Numbered from the stretch's first letter, positions 9,666 to 17,837 are shown. The stretch is DNA of 64,000 nucleotides from Microcaldota archaeon (GCA_021816895.1 JAKAWW010000001.1:310001-374000); one strand, 5' to 3'. Notes: generated by a model from the letters alone, not told the origin. Program-made: numbers and translations.

Positions 9666-10007
9666 GTGCGTTTTGTGGCATGTTCAGCAAAGAAGAGAGG
9701 ATTTAGTCTTTATGACATTGAGGCATATCTTAAGGAAGCAGGCGCGGAAAGGGTAAACGAGAAGGCCCTAATAAGCTTCGAGAAGGAGCTTGAGGAGACC
9801 GTTGAAGGGCTGGTTAACGAGGCAGCGATCTATGCAAATTATGCTGGCAGGAGAAGCCTTATAAAGTGCAGCGACATAGAGCTTGTAGGCGCAAAGGGCG
9901 GCCGGTCAAATGGCGTAATCTCCCTTAGCAACAATGCAAGGAAGCCGCGAAGGCGCGCAGTTAATTCAAGGCGCTCGATGCTATACAAGCAGATGGACAA
10001 ACTTTAA
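9666..10007 (+). CDS. Archaeal histone-fold protein with basic C-terminal tail
   Basis: The protein contains a histone fold. EAYLKEAGAERVNEKALISF, a long second helix and NYAGRRSLIKCSDIELV align with the classic archaeal pattern of helix, loop, long helix and a final K-x-x-D-I-x-L. It should bind and wrap DNA as a dimer. Unlike minimal ~67-residue archaeal histones it has a short N-terminal extension and a ~40-residue C-terminal tail rich in Arg and Lys (RKPRRRAVNSRR). No ATG is in frame; GTG at 9666 or 9675 is the start. The last 27 bases overlap the 3' end of the convergent transferase gene. Confidence 0.78.
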   Translation: MRFVACSAKKRGFSLYDIEAYLKEAGAERVNEKALISFEKELEETVEGLVNEAAIYANYAGRRSLIKCSDIELVGAKGGRSNGVISLSNNARKPRRRAVNSRRSMLYKQMDKL

Positions 10008-11042
10008 GGCAAATGCGAGCACAACAAAGCCAGCTTCTATAAGCCACATGTAAAGCGATACCTCCCATTCCTTGCAGCGCTTGAAATTCATTATCAGGTG
10101 GGTCCAGCTGTATATCTTTCTGCCGTAAGGTGGCTTAAACGTGCCGTCCTTTTGCAGCGTGCCCAAATCCGTAACGTCAAACCTCTTCCTTGCGTGCAGT
10201 ATGAATTCTATGAACCATGGTATAAACACTATTATGCCAAATGCTTCCATGTTTCCAACAATCATCAGGGCAACGATTATCGCACCTATGGCATAGGAGA
10301 AGCTGTCCCCGGGCAGCACGTTCTTTTTCGCAAATGCCCCCAAGGCAAGAAATGCTATCAGTGCAGCTATCGTCACAGCAGCTATAAGCGTGCCTATGTA
10401 GGAGCCGTAAAGCGCTCCGTAAACAAGGAATCCGAGCATCATCACCAGGGCAGAGCCTCCAGCAATGCCGTCAAAGCCGCCTAGCAGGTTGAATGCGTTT
10501 GCGGCAAATATCACCGCAAGCGGTATTATCACAAGCGGGTAGAATATCCCAAAATTGACCATGCCTATGAACGGCACGTCAACGAATGCATTGCCTGCGT
10601 TTACGGCCATGAGCGGCAGCGCGCCTATGAGGGAGAGCAGAGGCTTCTGCCACTGCTTCAGCCCCTTCCTTATATCCTTCATGCCTGTGGCTTTCTCCAT
10701 CTTGCCTTTCACATTGATATCATCAAGCAGCCCTCCGAGCGCTATAAGTATCACTGCAAGTATCGTTGCGTAGATATAGGTTAGAGAGGCAACCGGTATG
10801 TAGAACGGGTGGGCGGGTGTCGGGAAGCTTGCCCCAAAAATATACACAAGCAATCCAGAAGCGAAGCCGAATGCGACCGCAACACCTCCGCTGCTTGGCA
10901 CAATTGGCTTGTTTTTCTTGTTATGGTCTATCGATATGACACCTGATTCAAGCATATATCCTTTTATAAATAATGTGGCAATTACGGTTACTGCAAAGGC
11001 CACAATTGCAGGTATGAGTATTGTAAGATATGTGTGGTACAC
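9981..11042 (-). CDS. UDP-GlcNAc:polyprenyl-phosphate GlcNAc-1-P transferase-like (MraY/ALG7/AglH family)
   Basis: This integral membrane glycosyl-1-phosphate transferase has about ten helices. It carries the conserved cytoplasmic motifs of the family: LGGLLDDIN (magnesium site), AANAFNLLGGFDGIAGG and a C-terminal loop with HARKRFDVTDLG. It should transfer GlcNAc-1-phosphate or a similar sugar phosphate from a UDP-sugar to a polyprenyl phosphate, the first step of lipid-linked N-glycan synthesis. The 353-residue length is typical. Its substrate is inferred from the archaeal context. Its stop lies inside the end of the convergent histone gene. Confidence 0.87.
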   Translation of the reverse strand: MYHTYLTILIPAIVAFAVTVIATLFIKGYMLESGVISIDHNKKNKPIVPSSGGVAVAFGFASGLLVYIFGASFPTPAHPFYIPVASLTYIYATILAVILIALGGLLDDINVKGKMEKATGMKDIRKGLKQWQKPLLSLIGALPLMAVNAGNAFVDVPFIGMVNFGIFYPLVIIPLAVIFAANAFNLLGGFDGIAGGSALVMMLGFLVYGALYGSYIGTLIAAVTIAALIAFLALGAFAKKNVLPGDSFSYAIGAIIVALMIVGNMEAFGIIVFIPWFIEFILHARKRFDVTDLGTLQKDGTFKPPYGRKIYSWTHLIMNFKRCKEWEVSLYMWLIEAGFVVLAFALKFVHLLV

Positions 11043-11109
11043 CGGATCATCTAAAAGAACCTAAAAGGTTATCTTAATATATGTGATTAAATTTAAATAC
11101 CATGTGCGT

Positions 11110-11183
11110 GCCCTTGTAGTATAACTTGGATAGAACGCGGGCTTGCGGAGCCTGTAATCCGGGTTCAAATCCCGGCAAGGGCG
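11110..11183 (+). tRNA. tRNA-Arg (anticodon GCG)
   Basis: The sequence folds into a full cloverleaf. The acceptor stem GCCCTTG/CAAGGGC is perfectly paired, the D loop contains GG, the anticodon stem CGGGC/GCCTG encloses loop TTGCGGA with anticodon GCG, and the T arm is CCGGG-TTCAAAT-CCCGG. The discriminator is G and CCA is not encoded. There is no intron. An AT-rich box (TTAAATTTAAATA) lies just upstream. Confidence 0.93.
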
Positions 11184-11258
11184 CCTTATTGCAAAGATAG
11201 CAAAATCAGGTTTAACAACGCGAGCGGGAAATCCCATACCATTTATGGGTGGGGGATG

Positions 11259-11738
11259 TCACTCTAGGAAGTCGTCTAATGTTTTTATATTAGCGATATC
11301 GCCATTTTTGCGATTTACTCTTAAATGATCCAAGAGCGCCTTATGCACCAGCTCTTCTATTTCATTTTTGTTAAATCCAAACAGCTTGGCTATGGTGCCT
11401 GCCTTGTCATAGTTTCCCTCCGCTACTACTTTTTCAAATGTTTCCCTCGCTTCTGGAAGCAGATCTTCTAGCAGGACATTGTGGTCATATGCAGCAAACA
11501 GCACCTGATTCATGCTCCCTCCGCGCAGCATGAATTTTGCTATGCCTTCTTTTGCAGATTCCCTTTCCTCAAAGGCTTCTCTCGAAAGCGGATGGAATTT
11601 ATTTTTCTGAGGGTATTTATCCTCCAGTTTTCGCAATTTTGCGGCATCAGCAATGAAGCCATTTGCGAGATCTTCTCTAATCATGTCCCTGATATCCGCA
11701 TACGCCCCATTTTTGCTAATACCTCTTTCCAATAACAC
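11259..11738 (-). CDS. Hypothetical alpha-helical protein
   Basis: I do not recognise a family. The protein is charged, soluble and mostly helical, with several short helix-turn units resembling HEAT- or tetratricopeptide-like spacing. The first accepted start codon is a GTG at 11738, but the reading frame stays open and coding-like for about 27 more codons upstream. It reaches a strong GGGGGTGAT ribosome-binding motif at 11821-11829 followed by an in-frame ATT at 11817-11819. The true N terminus may therefore be the ATT. A TATA-like tract lies further upstream near 11865-11880. The gene lies just after tRNA-Arg in a region less GC-rich than the backbone. Confidence 0.6.
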   Translation of the reverse strand: MLLERGISKNGAYADIRDMIREDLANGFIADAAKLRKLEDKYPQKNKFHPLSREAFEERESAKEGIAKFMLRGGSMNQVLFAAYDHNVLLEDLLPEARETFEKVVAEGNYDKAGTIAKLFGFNKNEIEELVHKALLDHLRVNRKNGDIANIKTLDDFLE

Positions 11739-11936
11739 TTCAGCAATCTTCTTTATGTCCTTGGCAGCTTCTGTTTCTTTATCATAAGTTTGTTTACTCT
11801 CCTTATTTGATCTAGTAATACTATCACCCCCTGTTGTAAATAGTAATAAGTAGTTTGTTTCTTTTAAATATATAAATTTTTAGGTAAATGCCAACTCCCT
11901 AAATCCCAACCTGTCAAAAGTATTTTAAACTTTTAG

Positions 11937-12173
11937 ATGGGAAACGCTATTGATAGTATGGCCATACATGCAATAGTTACTTATAGAAATAGAAAAGGCG
12001 AGGAGATAACCAGAGAAGAGCGACACGATGACATAACTAGTACTTCTAAGTTGAGAAGCGACATTCTAGACACCGTTAGAAAAGAAGAAGGCAATGTGGG
12101 TTTAAATAGCACATCAATTATTCTAGAGTTTCCTAATGACAAGATAACGAAAATAATGAGGACAAAGAAATAA
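11937..12173 (+). CDS. Small hypothetical protein (78 residues)
   Basis: This short, charged, soluble protein has an alternating pattern suggesting beta strands at both ends around a basic/acidic middle. No family is recognised. The ATG at 11937 follows an AT-rich tract (TATTTTAAAC) within about 15 bases, so the transcript may be leaderless or very short. It is divergent from the helical protein at 11259-11738 and sits in a small orphan-gene region after tRNA-Arg. Confidence 0.5.
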   Translation: MGNAIDSMAIHAIVTYRNRKGEEITREERHDDITSTSKLRSDILDTVRKEEGNVGLNSTSIILEFPNDKITKIMRTKK

Positions 12174-12246
12174 GTTTGTCTTAGCAAGCACATGCTAAGT
12201 TTGCCTTTTATCTCTTTCACCCTTTTAAAGCCGCGAGTGTAAATCT

Positions 12247-12366
12247 CTACGACGTCAGTCTGGCAATGGCGCCATCATCTACTTTTCTACCTTTCAAATA
12301 CCTATTTGCCTTGCTAACTGCCCAGTCAACCTTTTTCTCAAAGATACAATGTATTAGCTTTGCCAT
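12247..12366 (-). CDS. Possible small basic protein (39 residues)
   Basis: An ATG-started frame on the minus strand encodes 39 residues (MAKLIHCIFEKKVDWAVSKA at the N terminus, then a basic middle and GAIARLTS). The composition looks protein-like, but there is no recognised family and no clear ribosome-binding site. It begins two bases after the stop of a hydrophobic frame at 12368-12478, which could make the two a translationally coupled pair or remnants of one broken gene. Confidence 0.3.
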   Translation of the reverse strand: MAKLIHCIFEKKVDWAVSKANRYLKGRKVDDGAIARLTS

Positions 12367-12367
12367 T

Positions 12368-12478
12368 TTAAGCCTGTGGTATTGCCTTATTCAATACCCA
12401 TCGGGCGACGACTATTGTTGCTAAAGCAGCAAGAGCGAGCACAACAAAAGGATTGTTGCTGAATAATGCATAAATTAC
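12368..12478 (-). other. Possible hydrophobic peptide frame without a standard start
   Basis: This open minus-strand frame of 36 codons contains one convincing membrane helix (PFVVLALAALATIVVARWVL). No ATG, GTG or TTG precedes the helix, so it is either a peptide with a non-standard start or a decayed gene. The remaining bases between 12174 and 12589 show no other coding or RNA signal that I can support. Confidence 0.2.
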
Positions 12479-12589
12479 CTAGTATCCGGGTATGCTTAGA
12501 TTTATGCTGATATAAATTTTTACTTTTAATGTCAAACCGTATAGTTATATTTAAAAAGCTTTACTTTGAGTATATAAGCGGTGAAAACC

Positions 12590-12973
12590 ATGGCAAAGAA
12601 AGAAACAAACGGAGGAGTTTTTGCATTGGAGTTCATAGGCAGCCTGTTCTATCTGTTCGTTGTGTACGAACTGATAAGCGGCGCGGTAGGGATGAATGCG
12701 CTGTTCAGCGGCACGGGTGCGTTCTGGCTTCCGGTATTCGTTAGCCTGTCTGTTCTTACCTCGATAATACTGTTCTTCTACAGCTTTACATACCTAGCAC
12801 CAGGCAGAACAGGGATAAAGTTGTCAGGCTGCACCATTGATGGAGCGGCAACGGCAATAGCTGGATTTACGCTTGTTGCGCTAACATTCGCAAACGTAGG
12901 CTACCTGGCGCTTACGCTGATAGGCTTCATAATAGCCTTTATCGGCGTAATAATGGCAGAATACAGGAAGTAA
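12590..12973 (+). CDS. Small four-helix membrane protein
   Basis: This 127-residue protein has four predicted membrane helices (near residues 12-32, 43-66, 83-103 and 106-123), short loops and a lysine-rich N terminus. No family is recognised. The ATG at 12590 is supported by GGTGA six bases upstream; the GTG inside that motif, at 12581, would be a false start. A TATA-like tract TATATTTAAAAAG lies at about 12546-12558. A T-rich tract follows the stop and probably ends transcription. Confidence 0.65.
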   Translation: MAKKETNGGVFALEFIGSLFYLFVVYELISGAVGMNALFSGTGAFWLPVFVSLSVLTSIILFFYSFTYLAPGRTGIKLSGCTIDGAATAIAGFTLVALTFANVGYLALTLIGFIIAFIGVIMAEYRK

Positions 12974-12982
12974 ACACGGCTA

Positions 12983-13018
12983 ATTTTATTTTTTCTTTTC
13001 TTATCTTTTCTCTTTTCT
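12983..13018 (+). terminator. T-rich transcription terminator
   Basis: About 36 bases made almost entirely of T with scattered C follow the stop of the four-helix membrane protein. Poly-T tracts of this kind end archaeal transcription without needing a hairpin. The rest of the gap to 13108 shows nothing else I can name. Confidence 0.6.
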
Positions 13019-13107
13019 AGTCGGCATAATAGACAATATAGACAATAAAATAGGAAGTCGATGCCAATGCTATTATTTGCAGCCTTGAACTATTGAAGAA
13101 GTTCAAT

Positions 13108-14283
13108 TCATAAAGCACGGGTCGCTATTTTTTTTGTAAAGCTTGCGCCTTTTCCTGATATGCCAAGATTGAGCACCTCGAGCATGCCCGAAGAGCTCCA
13201 GAACCTTTTCAGGTTTTCGGCATCTTCTGCGCTTAGTGCAATCGCGGCTATTGAATCCTTTCCGCCAGAGCCTGGAAGCTTAGCCACAAAAGCCCCATGC
13301 TTCTTGCTTTCCTCTATCAGTGACGTGCAATCATTAGGTTCTATCTGAGTTCCGCTTTCTTCCCCTAGTGTCTTCAGTGCCATCCTGCTTCGCTCAAAAC
13401 CGTTCCTGAAAAGCTCCAAGTTTTCTCTGCTTGCATCAATGTTGATCTTGCCCATTGCGTCTATCGCTTCATCATCCCCTGCTCTTGCCTCTTCAATGAT
13501 CTCGTGGTATCTTCCTGGCTGCTCTTCCTTGAACCTGTTCACGCTCTTGACCATCGAAGTGGTTATGGCAGATTCGTCCTTGAAATGCGCGAATACAGGT
13601 ATGAACACTTTGGGGAATTCTACCTTGGTTATCCTGTAATCCCACTCCTTTTTGACGTACCTTTTAAAATCCTCAGTGGTATACTTTTCAGGAAAGTCTT
13701 TCAGCAAAGACTGGGAATACCTCCTGTATATTATGTTGCCGAAATTCGCGGCCGCGATATCAAATCCGCTTCCTATCTTTTCCGTGGCGACGCTGTGCGC
13801 GATTTGTGCTATCTTATGCGCAGCTTCAATTTCATGACTATCAAAAAGCCCCAATATCGCGGATACTGTGGCTACCGCCAGCGCGGCGCTGCTTCCCATC
13901 CCGCTTTTTATGATCTTGGTGCCGCCGGCAAATCTCACTGACCTATACGCTATTAGATCGTCATTTCTTGTCGTTATGTGCAGTCCTGTAACCTTGTTCC
14001 CCAATGCAATTGAATATTTTAGCGCCATCTCTGTGCTCTTCAAAAGCAGCCTGAGCTCTGGTATTGTATTTATGGTTATTGAGCCGTCTTCGTCTATGCT
14101 TCCGGTGGCGCTTCCATTAAGCATCGGGGCGTCTATAACAATCTTCTTTTCTTGAATGGCTTTTGCACTCACATGAACCTTGGTGTCAACCGTTGTTACA
14201 AGGGCCCTGTTGCCTTCTAGCACTGAATAGCCTCCTAGCCAGAGAACCTTGCCTGGTGCCTCAGCCTCGACATACGCGCCCAT
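13108..14283 (-). CDS. Phosphomevalonate kinase (GHMP family)
   Basis: This GHMP-superfamily kinase should phosphorylate 5-phosphomevalonate to the diphosphate in the classical mevalonate pathway. It shows the N-terminal APGKVLWLGGYSVLEGN, the ATP-binding glycine/serine loop SGMGSSAALAVA and the C-terminal KLPGSGGKDSIAA. The 391-residue length and the first motif resemble the eukaryotic/Sulfolobus ERG8-type enzyme more than mevalonate kinase. The gene lies 4 bases after the diphosphomevalonate decarboxylase gene and probably forms an operon with it, which supports this assignment over other GHMP kinases. Confidence 0.85.
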   Translation of the reverse strand: MGAYVEAEAPGKVLWLGGYSVLEGNRALVTTVDTKVHVSAKAIQEKKIVIDAPMLNGSATGSIDEDGSITINTIPELRLLLKSTEMALKYSIALGNKVTGLHITTRNDDLIAYRSVRFAGGTKIIKSGMGSSAALAVATVSAILGLFDSHEIEAAHKIAQIAHSVATEKIGSGFDIAAANFGNIIYRRYSQSLLKDFPEKYTTEDFKRYVKKEWDYRITKVEFPKVFIPVFAHFKDESAITTSMVKSVNRFKEEQPGRYHEIIEEARAGDDEAIDAMGKINIDASRENLELFRNGFERSRMALKTLGEESGTQIEPNDCTSLIEESKKHGAFVAKLPGSGGKDSIAAIALSAEDAENLKRFWSSSGMLEVLNLGISGKGASFTKKIATRAL

Positions 14284-14287
14284 GCAA

Positions 14288-15331
14288 TCATCTATTTTTT
14301 TCTATTATCGCGTTTATTTCTGCCTCGTATTGCCTGTCTGCAATTCTTGGGCCGCTGCCAATTTTTAGTTCCACTATATCTTTTATGCCTCCTATGCTAT
14401 TGAGGGCGTTATAAACGTCTCCTTTGTTCTTTTCTGTAGTAACCACTACCGCATTTGGGCCCGCATCGAAAGTGTATGCGGCGATGTTTCCGCCTGAATT
14501 GAGCTCGTGTACCGCATGTATTATCTCCTTTGATATGTCGTTCAAGTAAATTATCGGGGGAAATGTGTCAAGCATTACGGCGTGCATGCTGTTGCTTTCT
14601 TCCATGGTAATCCTTGCCAGCGTGGGGAAATCTTTTTCCATTATGGCCTTTTCCAACTCCTTGGCATGCTCCTCTGCAACATTGGGCCTTTCCCTGTATA
14701 GCTTGCTTGTTTCTACTGTTTGCTTCATCCCTGCCCTTGATGAGACCTTCTTTTTCGCTTCAGAAACAATTGCCACAAATGCAACGATATCAGGCCAATA
14801 ACCATTGCCTTTTATCTGCTCTATATAAGAGTCGCTCCCATCGTCTTTTTCTCCCTTCTTCCACTTCACAAAGCCCCCCATGAGGCTTCTGCAGGCGCTG
14901 CCGCTCCCCTGCCTTGCAATTATGGAGAGCCTGCTTGTGCCTATGTCAAGGCCAAGCGCCTTTGAGGTTGCAAATACCAACGCAGATATACCGGAAGCGC
15001 TTGAAGCAAGCCCAGCTGCGGTGGGGAACGAATTTACCGAATAAACTACAGCATGCTCTGCTGATCCTGCCATGCGCCTCATTTCATCGACCACCTTGAA
15101 TCTCTCCTTTACTTCATGGCTATCCAGATTTTGTTCCTCGCCGTTTATGAAGAATATATCCCTGTCCAGCTTGCCCGAAAAGGCTACGCTGGTGGTGGTT
15201 TTGAACGTTTCGTCAAGAGTAATGCTTATTGATGTATTGTGCGGCAGTATGAGCTCGTCGTTCCGCTTCCCCCAATACTTTACAAGCGCTATGTTCGGTG
15301 TGGCTACTGCCGTATACACTTCGTCTAGCAT
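14288..15331 (-). CDS. mvaD: Diphosphomevalonate decarboxylase
   Basis: This enzyme performs the ATP-dependent decarboxylation of mevalonate diphosphate to isopentenyl diphosphate. Motifs are NIALVKYWGKRN, the GHMP loop PTAAGLASSASG, GSGSACRSLMGG with the substrate-binding Arg, and YTFDAGPNA with the catalytic-region Asp. The 347-residue length matches the family. Some archaeal homologues act on mevalonate 5-phosphate or 3-phosphorylate mevalonate, but the adjacent phosphomevalonate kinase favours the classical reaction. A promoter region is shared with the divergent tmk gene. Confidence 0.9.
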   Translation of the reverse strand: MLDEVYTAVATPNIALVKYWGKRNDELILPHNTSISITLDETFKTTTSVAFSGKLDRDIFFINGEEQNLDSHEVKERFKVVDEMRRMAGSAEHAVVYSVNSFPTAAGLASSASGISALVFATSKALGLDIGTSRLSIIARQGSGSACRSLMGGFVKWKKGEKDDGSDSYIEQIKGNGYWPDIVAFVAIVSEAKKKVSSRAGMKQTVETSKLYRERPNVAEEHAKELEKAIMEKDFPTLARITMEESNSMHAVMLDTFPPIIYLNDISKEIIHAVHELNSGGNIAAYTFDAGPNAVVVTTEKNKGDVYNALNSIGGIKDIVELKIGSGPRIADRQYEAEINAIIEKNR

Positions 15332-15401
15332 CTGCTCACTATCCTTACCCTATGTAGTATAAGATATAAATATATTAACTGTTTCTGGTAAATGGGTATA
15401 T

Positions 15402-16034
15402 ATGCTGATAGCTTTTGAAGGCATAGACGGCTCGAGCAAGACCACCCAGATACGCCTATTGCATGAATATCTTGACAAGGAATCTATAGACAACGTGGTC
15501 ACAAGCGAGCCTACTGAAGGTGCGACGGGCAAGCTGATAAGGAGAATACTTAAAAAGGGGAAGCCTTTTGATGTCACTGCAATGCAGCTGCTCTTTACCG
15601 CTGACAGGGCCTACCACGTTAATTATTTCATAAAAGAGTGGGACAGCGCAGGCAAGTTTGTGCTCTGCGACAGGTATATTTTTTCGACGCTTGCATACGG
15701 GAGCGCATCCGGCTTGAACAGGCAGTGGCTTTACAAGATAAATGAGCAATTCCCGTTGCCCGACATGACCATAGTACTGGACATATCCCCGAGGCTTGCA
15801 ATGAAGCGCATTCATTCCAGAATGGAAGAATACATAAAGAACCCCCAACTCATAGGGAGCGATACGCGCAAGTCAAAAGTATCTCTTTATGAGAAGCTCG
15901 GCTTCCTGTCAAAGATAAGGCTTATATACAAGGACATGGCAAGCGAGTACCGCAATTATTTCATTGTAGACAGCAGCGCAAGCCAAGGCGAAGTGCACGA
16001 CAGAATAGTTTCCATAATTGAGAGCAATATATAG
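15402..16034 (+). CDS. tmk: Thymidylate kinase
   Basis: This enzyme phosphorylates dTMP to dTDP for DNA synthesis. It has the N-terminal P-loop region IAFEGIDGSSKTTQ, the TSEPTEGATGKLIR substrate loop, LLFTADRAYHV and the DRY motif in LCDRYIFSTLAYG. The P-loop has Ser where the Gly before Lys is almost always found, an unusual change in a key motif. Length (210) and all other motifs are normal, so the protein is probably active. The ATG follows an AT-rich divergent promoter region. Confidence 0.9.
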   Translation: MLIAFEGIDGSSKTTQIRLLHEYLDKESIDNVVTSEPTEGATGKLIRRILKKGKPFDVTAMQLLFTADRAYHVNYFIKEWDSAGKFVLCDRYIFSTLAYGSASGLNRQWLYKINEQFPLPDMTIVLDISPRLAMKRIHSRMEEYIKNPQLIGSDTRKSKVSLYEKLGFLSKIRLIYKDMASEYRNYFIVDSSASQGEVHDRIVSIIESNI

Positions 16035-16130
16035 CCAAAGGCATACTATGGAAAGATTTAAAAGCTTATCGATAAGTTTGCAGCTACCTTTAAATATAAA
16101 AAAAGCAATATACCTATTGGGTGGGTTGCG

Positions 16131-17837
16131 ATGAAGAGTCAAACAAGTTATAGGGCTCAGTCTGCAATAGAGTTTGTTACAAGCTATAGCTGGCTTCTCC
16201 TAATTATCGCCATTGTGCTGATCTTGCTCTATATGTTTATAGGTGCCCCCAGCACAGTTGTGCCTTCCGCATGCTCTTTCGAGAACGGAGTTTACTGCAA
16301 TGATATAATACTCGCAGCCAACACTTCAACACATACTACAAAGCTGCTACTGTTAATGACCAATACACAGCCCTATCCGATAGCAAATCCCTCCATGTAC
16401 GCGCAGATTAATGGTGTAAATACCTCTGTTGCTTCATGCGAACCGTCATTAGCGAATGCTGGTTCACAGCTCTTCTGCATAGTTGCGCTTCCACTGAATT
16501 CATCGCTCAATGCTTTTGTCACCGGGCAGGTATACCTAAATGCTAAGTACTGCGGCCTGCCAGGCAGTCCAGTCTCTAAAGGAAGCTGCCCAGTATACCA
16601 GGAAGAAACCTATACCGGTGAATTCTCCGCCCACGCACAGCCTTACGGCATCGGCAAACAATTTGCCACAATAACTCTTCAGGCCTCTAATTCGACTTTG
16701 GCTGCAGGGAGCAACGAGACCATATATGCAATAGTCAAATTCGCCGGAATACCAGTAAGAAATGCGATAGTAAATTTCTCAGTTAACGCAACTGCAGGCA
16801 GAGTCATGCCAGGAAGCGCAAGCACCAACGAAACAGGCGTAGCGCAGGCATTGCTCCACGGCTACTCTCCGGCAAACGTATCTTTGACCGTAACATACGG
16901 CAACATCAGCACCAATAGCATATTTAGCATAGCGCCGCAGCCGCCGCCTGCAGCTATATTCTGCGTTGCAGGAGACAGCAATTTTGAATATGCAAATGCA
17001 TCTTATTATGCAGCGGTAACAAGCAATGGCATAAGCGCTTGGCACGCCACCACAAGCTATCCCAGCAAGGCATTTACCGAAAGCTGCTCAGAATATAATG
17101 GCTATGTATATTGCGCTGACGGCTTGAACTATCGCGGCCTTTCAAATTCAACGTACTTTGCAAAGCTATCGTCAAACGGCATTGGCGCATGGCAGAAATC
17201 AAACCAGTATCCTGTCGATACGTATTACCAAAGCTGCGCCTCATATTACGGTAAAATGTACTGCATAGGAGGCATAACAAACCCGCTGTTTGGCATTGCA
17301 ACAAATCTTGCATATTATAGCAGCATTTCTAACCTGGGTTTCGGCACATGGCAGCAGACAAGCAGCTATCTAATATCTGTATACGGCCAAAGCTGCGTTG
17401 CGGGCGATTCGCGCATTTACTGCGTATCAGGTGTTTTTGGAAGCGGCAGCGTCTACTACGCAAACATAACAGGCGCAGGCCTCGGCGCTTGGCACGCCAC
17501 CACAAGCTACCCAACTGCGACATTCGAGCAGAGCTGCGTAGCGGGCGATGGCAACATATACTGCATAGGCGGCTCAGGAAGCGGCAATTCTGTCTATTAT
17601 GCGCCGTTTACCAGCAACGGCTTGGGCCAGTGGGCTGCAGCCACAAGCTATCCTATTCCAATATATGATACGAGCTGCACGGTATACAATGGCAATGTGT
17701 ACTGCATAGGCGGCTTCACCTCTACGGGGCCCACAAGCAGCGTCTACTACGCCAGCATCACAGGCACCGGCTTGGGGCAATGGCAAGCTGCTACGAGCTA
17801 TCCGCAACCTGCATTCGGCCAGAGCTGCTTCGCATGA
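16131..17837 (+). CDS. Pilin-like anchored surface protein with Ig-like domain and kelch-type beta-propeller
   Basis: The N terminus has a class III (type IV pilin-like) signal: a short basic leader, then QSAIEF and a ~20-residue hydrophobic helix. Residues ~45-170 are a cysteine-containing extracellular region. Residues ~185-275 look like a bacterial-Ig/invasin-type domain (ITLQASNSTLAAGSNETIYA). Residues ~278-568 contain six kelch-like repeats. Many NxS/T sequons suggest glycosylation. It is likely assembled at the cell surface, perhaps as a minor pilin or adhesin. The start ATG follows GGGTGGG. The last repeat ends almost exactly at the stop, so the gene is complete. Confidence 0.75.
   Translation: MKSQTSYRAQSAIEFVTSYSWLLLIIAIVLILLYMFIGAPSTVVPSACSFENGVYCNDIILAANTSTHTTKLLLLMTNTQPYPIANPSMYAQINGVNTSVASCEPSLANAGSQLFCIVALPLNSSLNAFVTGQVYLNAKYCGLPGSPVSKGSCPVYQEETYTGEFSAHAQPYGIGKQFATITLQASNSTLAAGSNETIYAIVKFAGIPVRNAIVNFSVNATAGRVMPGSASTNETGVAQALLHGYSPANVSLTVTYGNISTNSIFSIAPQPPPAAIFCVAGDSNFEYANASYYAAVTSNGISAWHATTSYPSKAFTESCSEYNGYVYCADGLNYRGLSNSTYFAKLSSNGIGAWQKSNQYPVDTYYQSCASYYGKMYCIGGITNPLFGIATNLAYYSSISNLGFGTWQQTSSYLISVYGQSCVAGDSRIYCVSGVFGSGSVYYANITGAGLGAWHATTSYPTATFEQSCVAGDGNIYCIGGSGSGNSVYYAPFTSNGLGQWAAATSYPIPIYDTSCTVYNGNVYCIGGFTSTGPTSSVYYASITGTGLGQWQAATSYPQPAFGQSCFA
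16958..17834 (+). repeat. Six kelch-like blade repeats (~45-53 residues each)
   Basis: Six tandem units within the surface-protein gene share a pattern of S-C, about six residues, then Y-C-I-G-G, a variable loop, V-Y-Y-A, then G-L-G-x-W and a final T-S-Y-P. Two cysteines per unit could form inter-strand disulfides. Some stretches, such as those around 17040 and 17490, are nearly identical at DNA level, indicating recent duplication or conversion. Confidence 0.7.

Noticed and set aside
11755-11829. Short 24-codon GTG frame starting inside GGGGGTGATAG
   Set aside because: It has no protein-like composition and its GTG is part of the ribosome-binding motif; the other frame continues into a real coding sequence.
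11175-12268. Integration repeat of the tRNA-Arg 3' end (GGCAAGGGCGCC at tRNA, GGCAATGGCGCC at about 12260)
   Set aside because: The match is 11 of 12 bases, without flanking similarity, and no integrase or inverted repeats lie between the two sites, so chance is likely.
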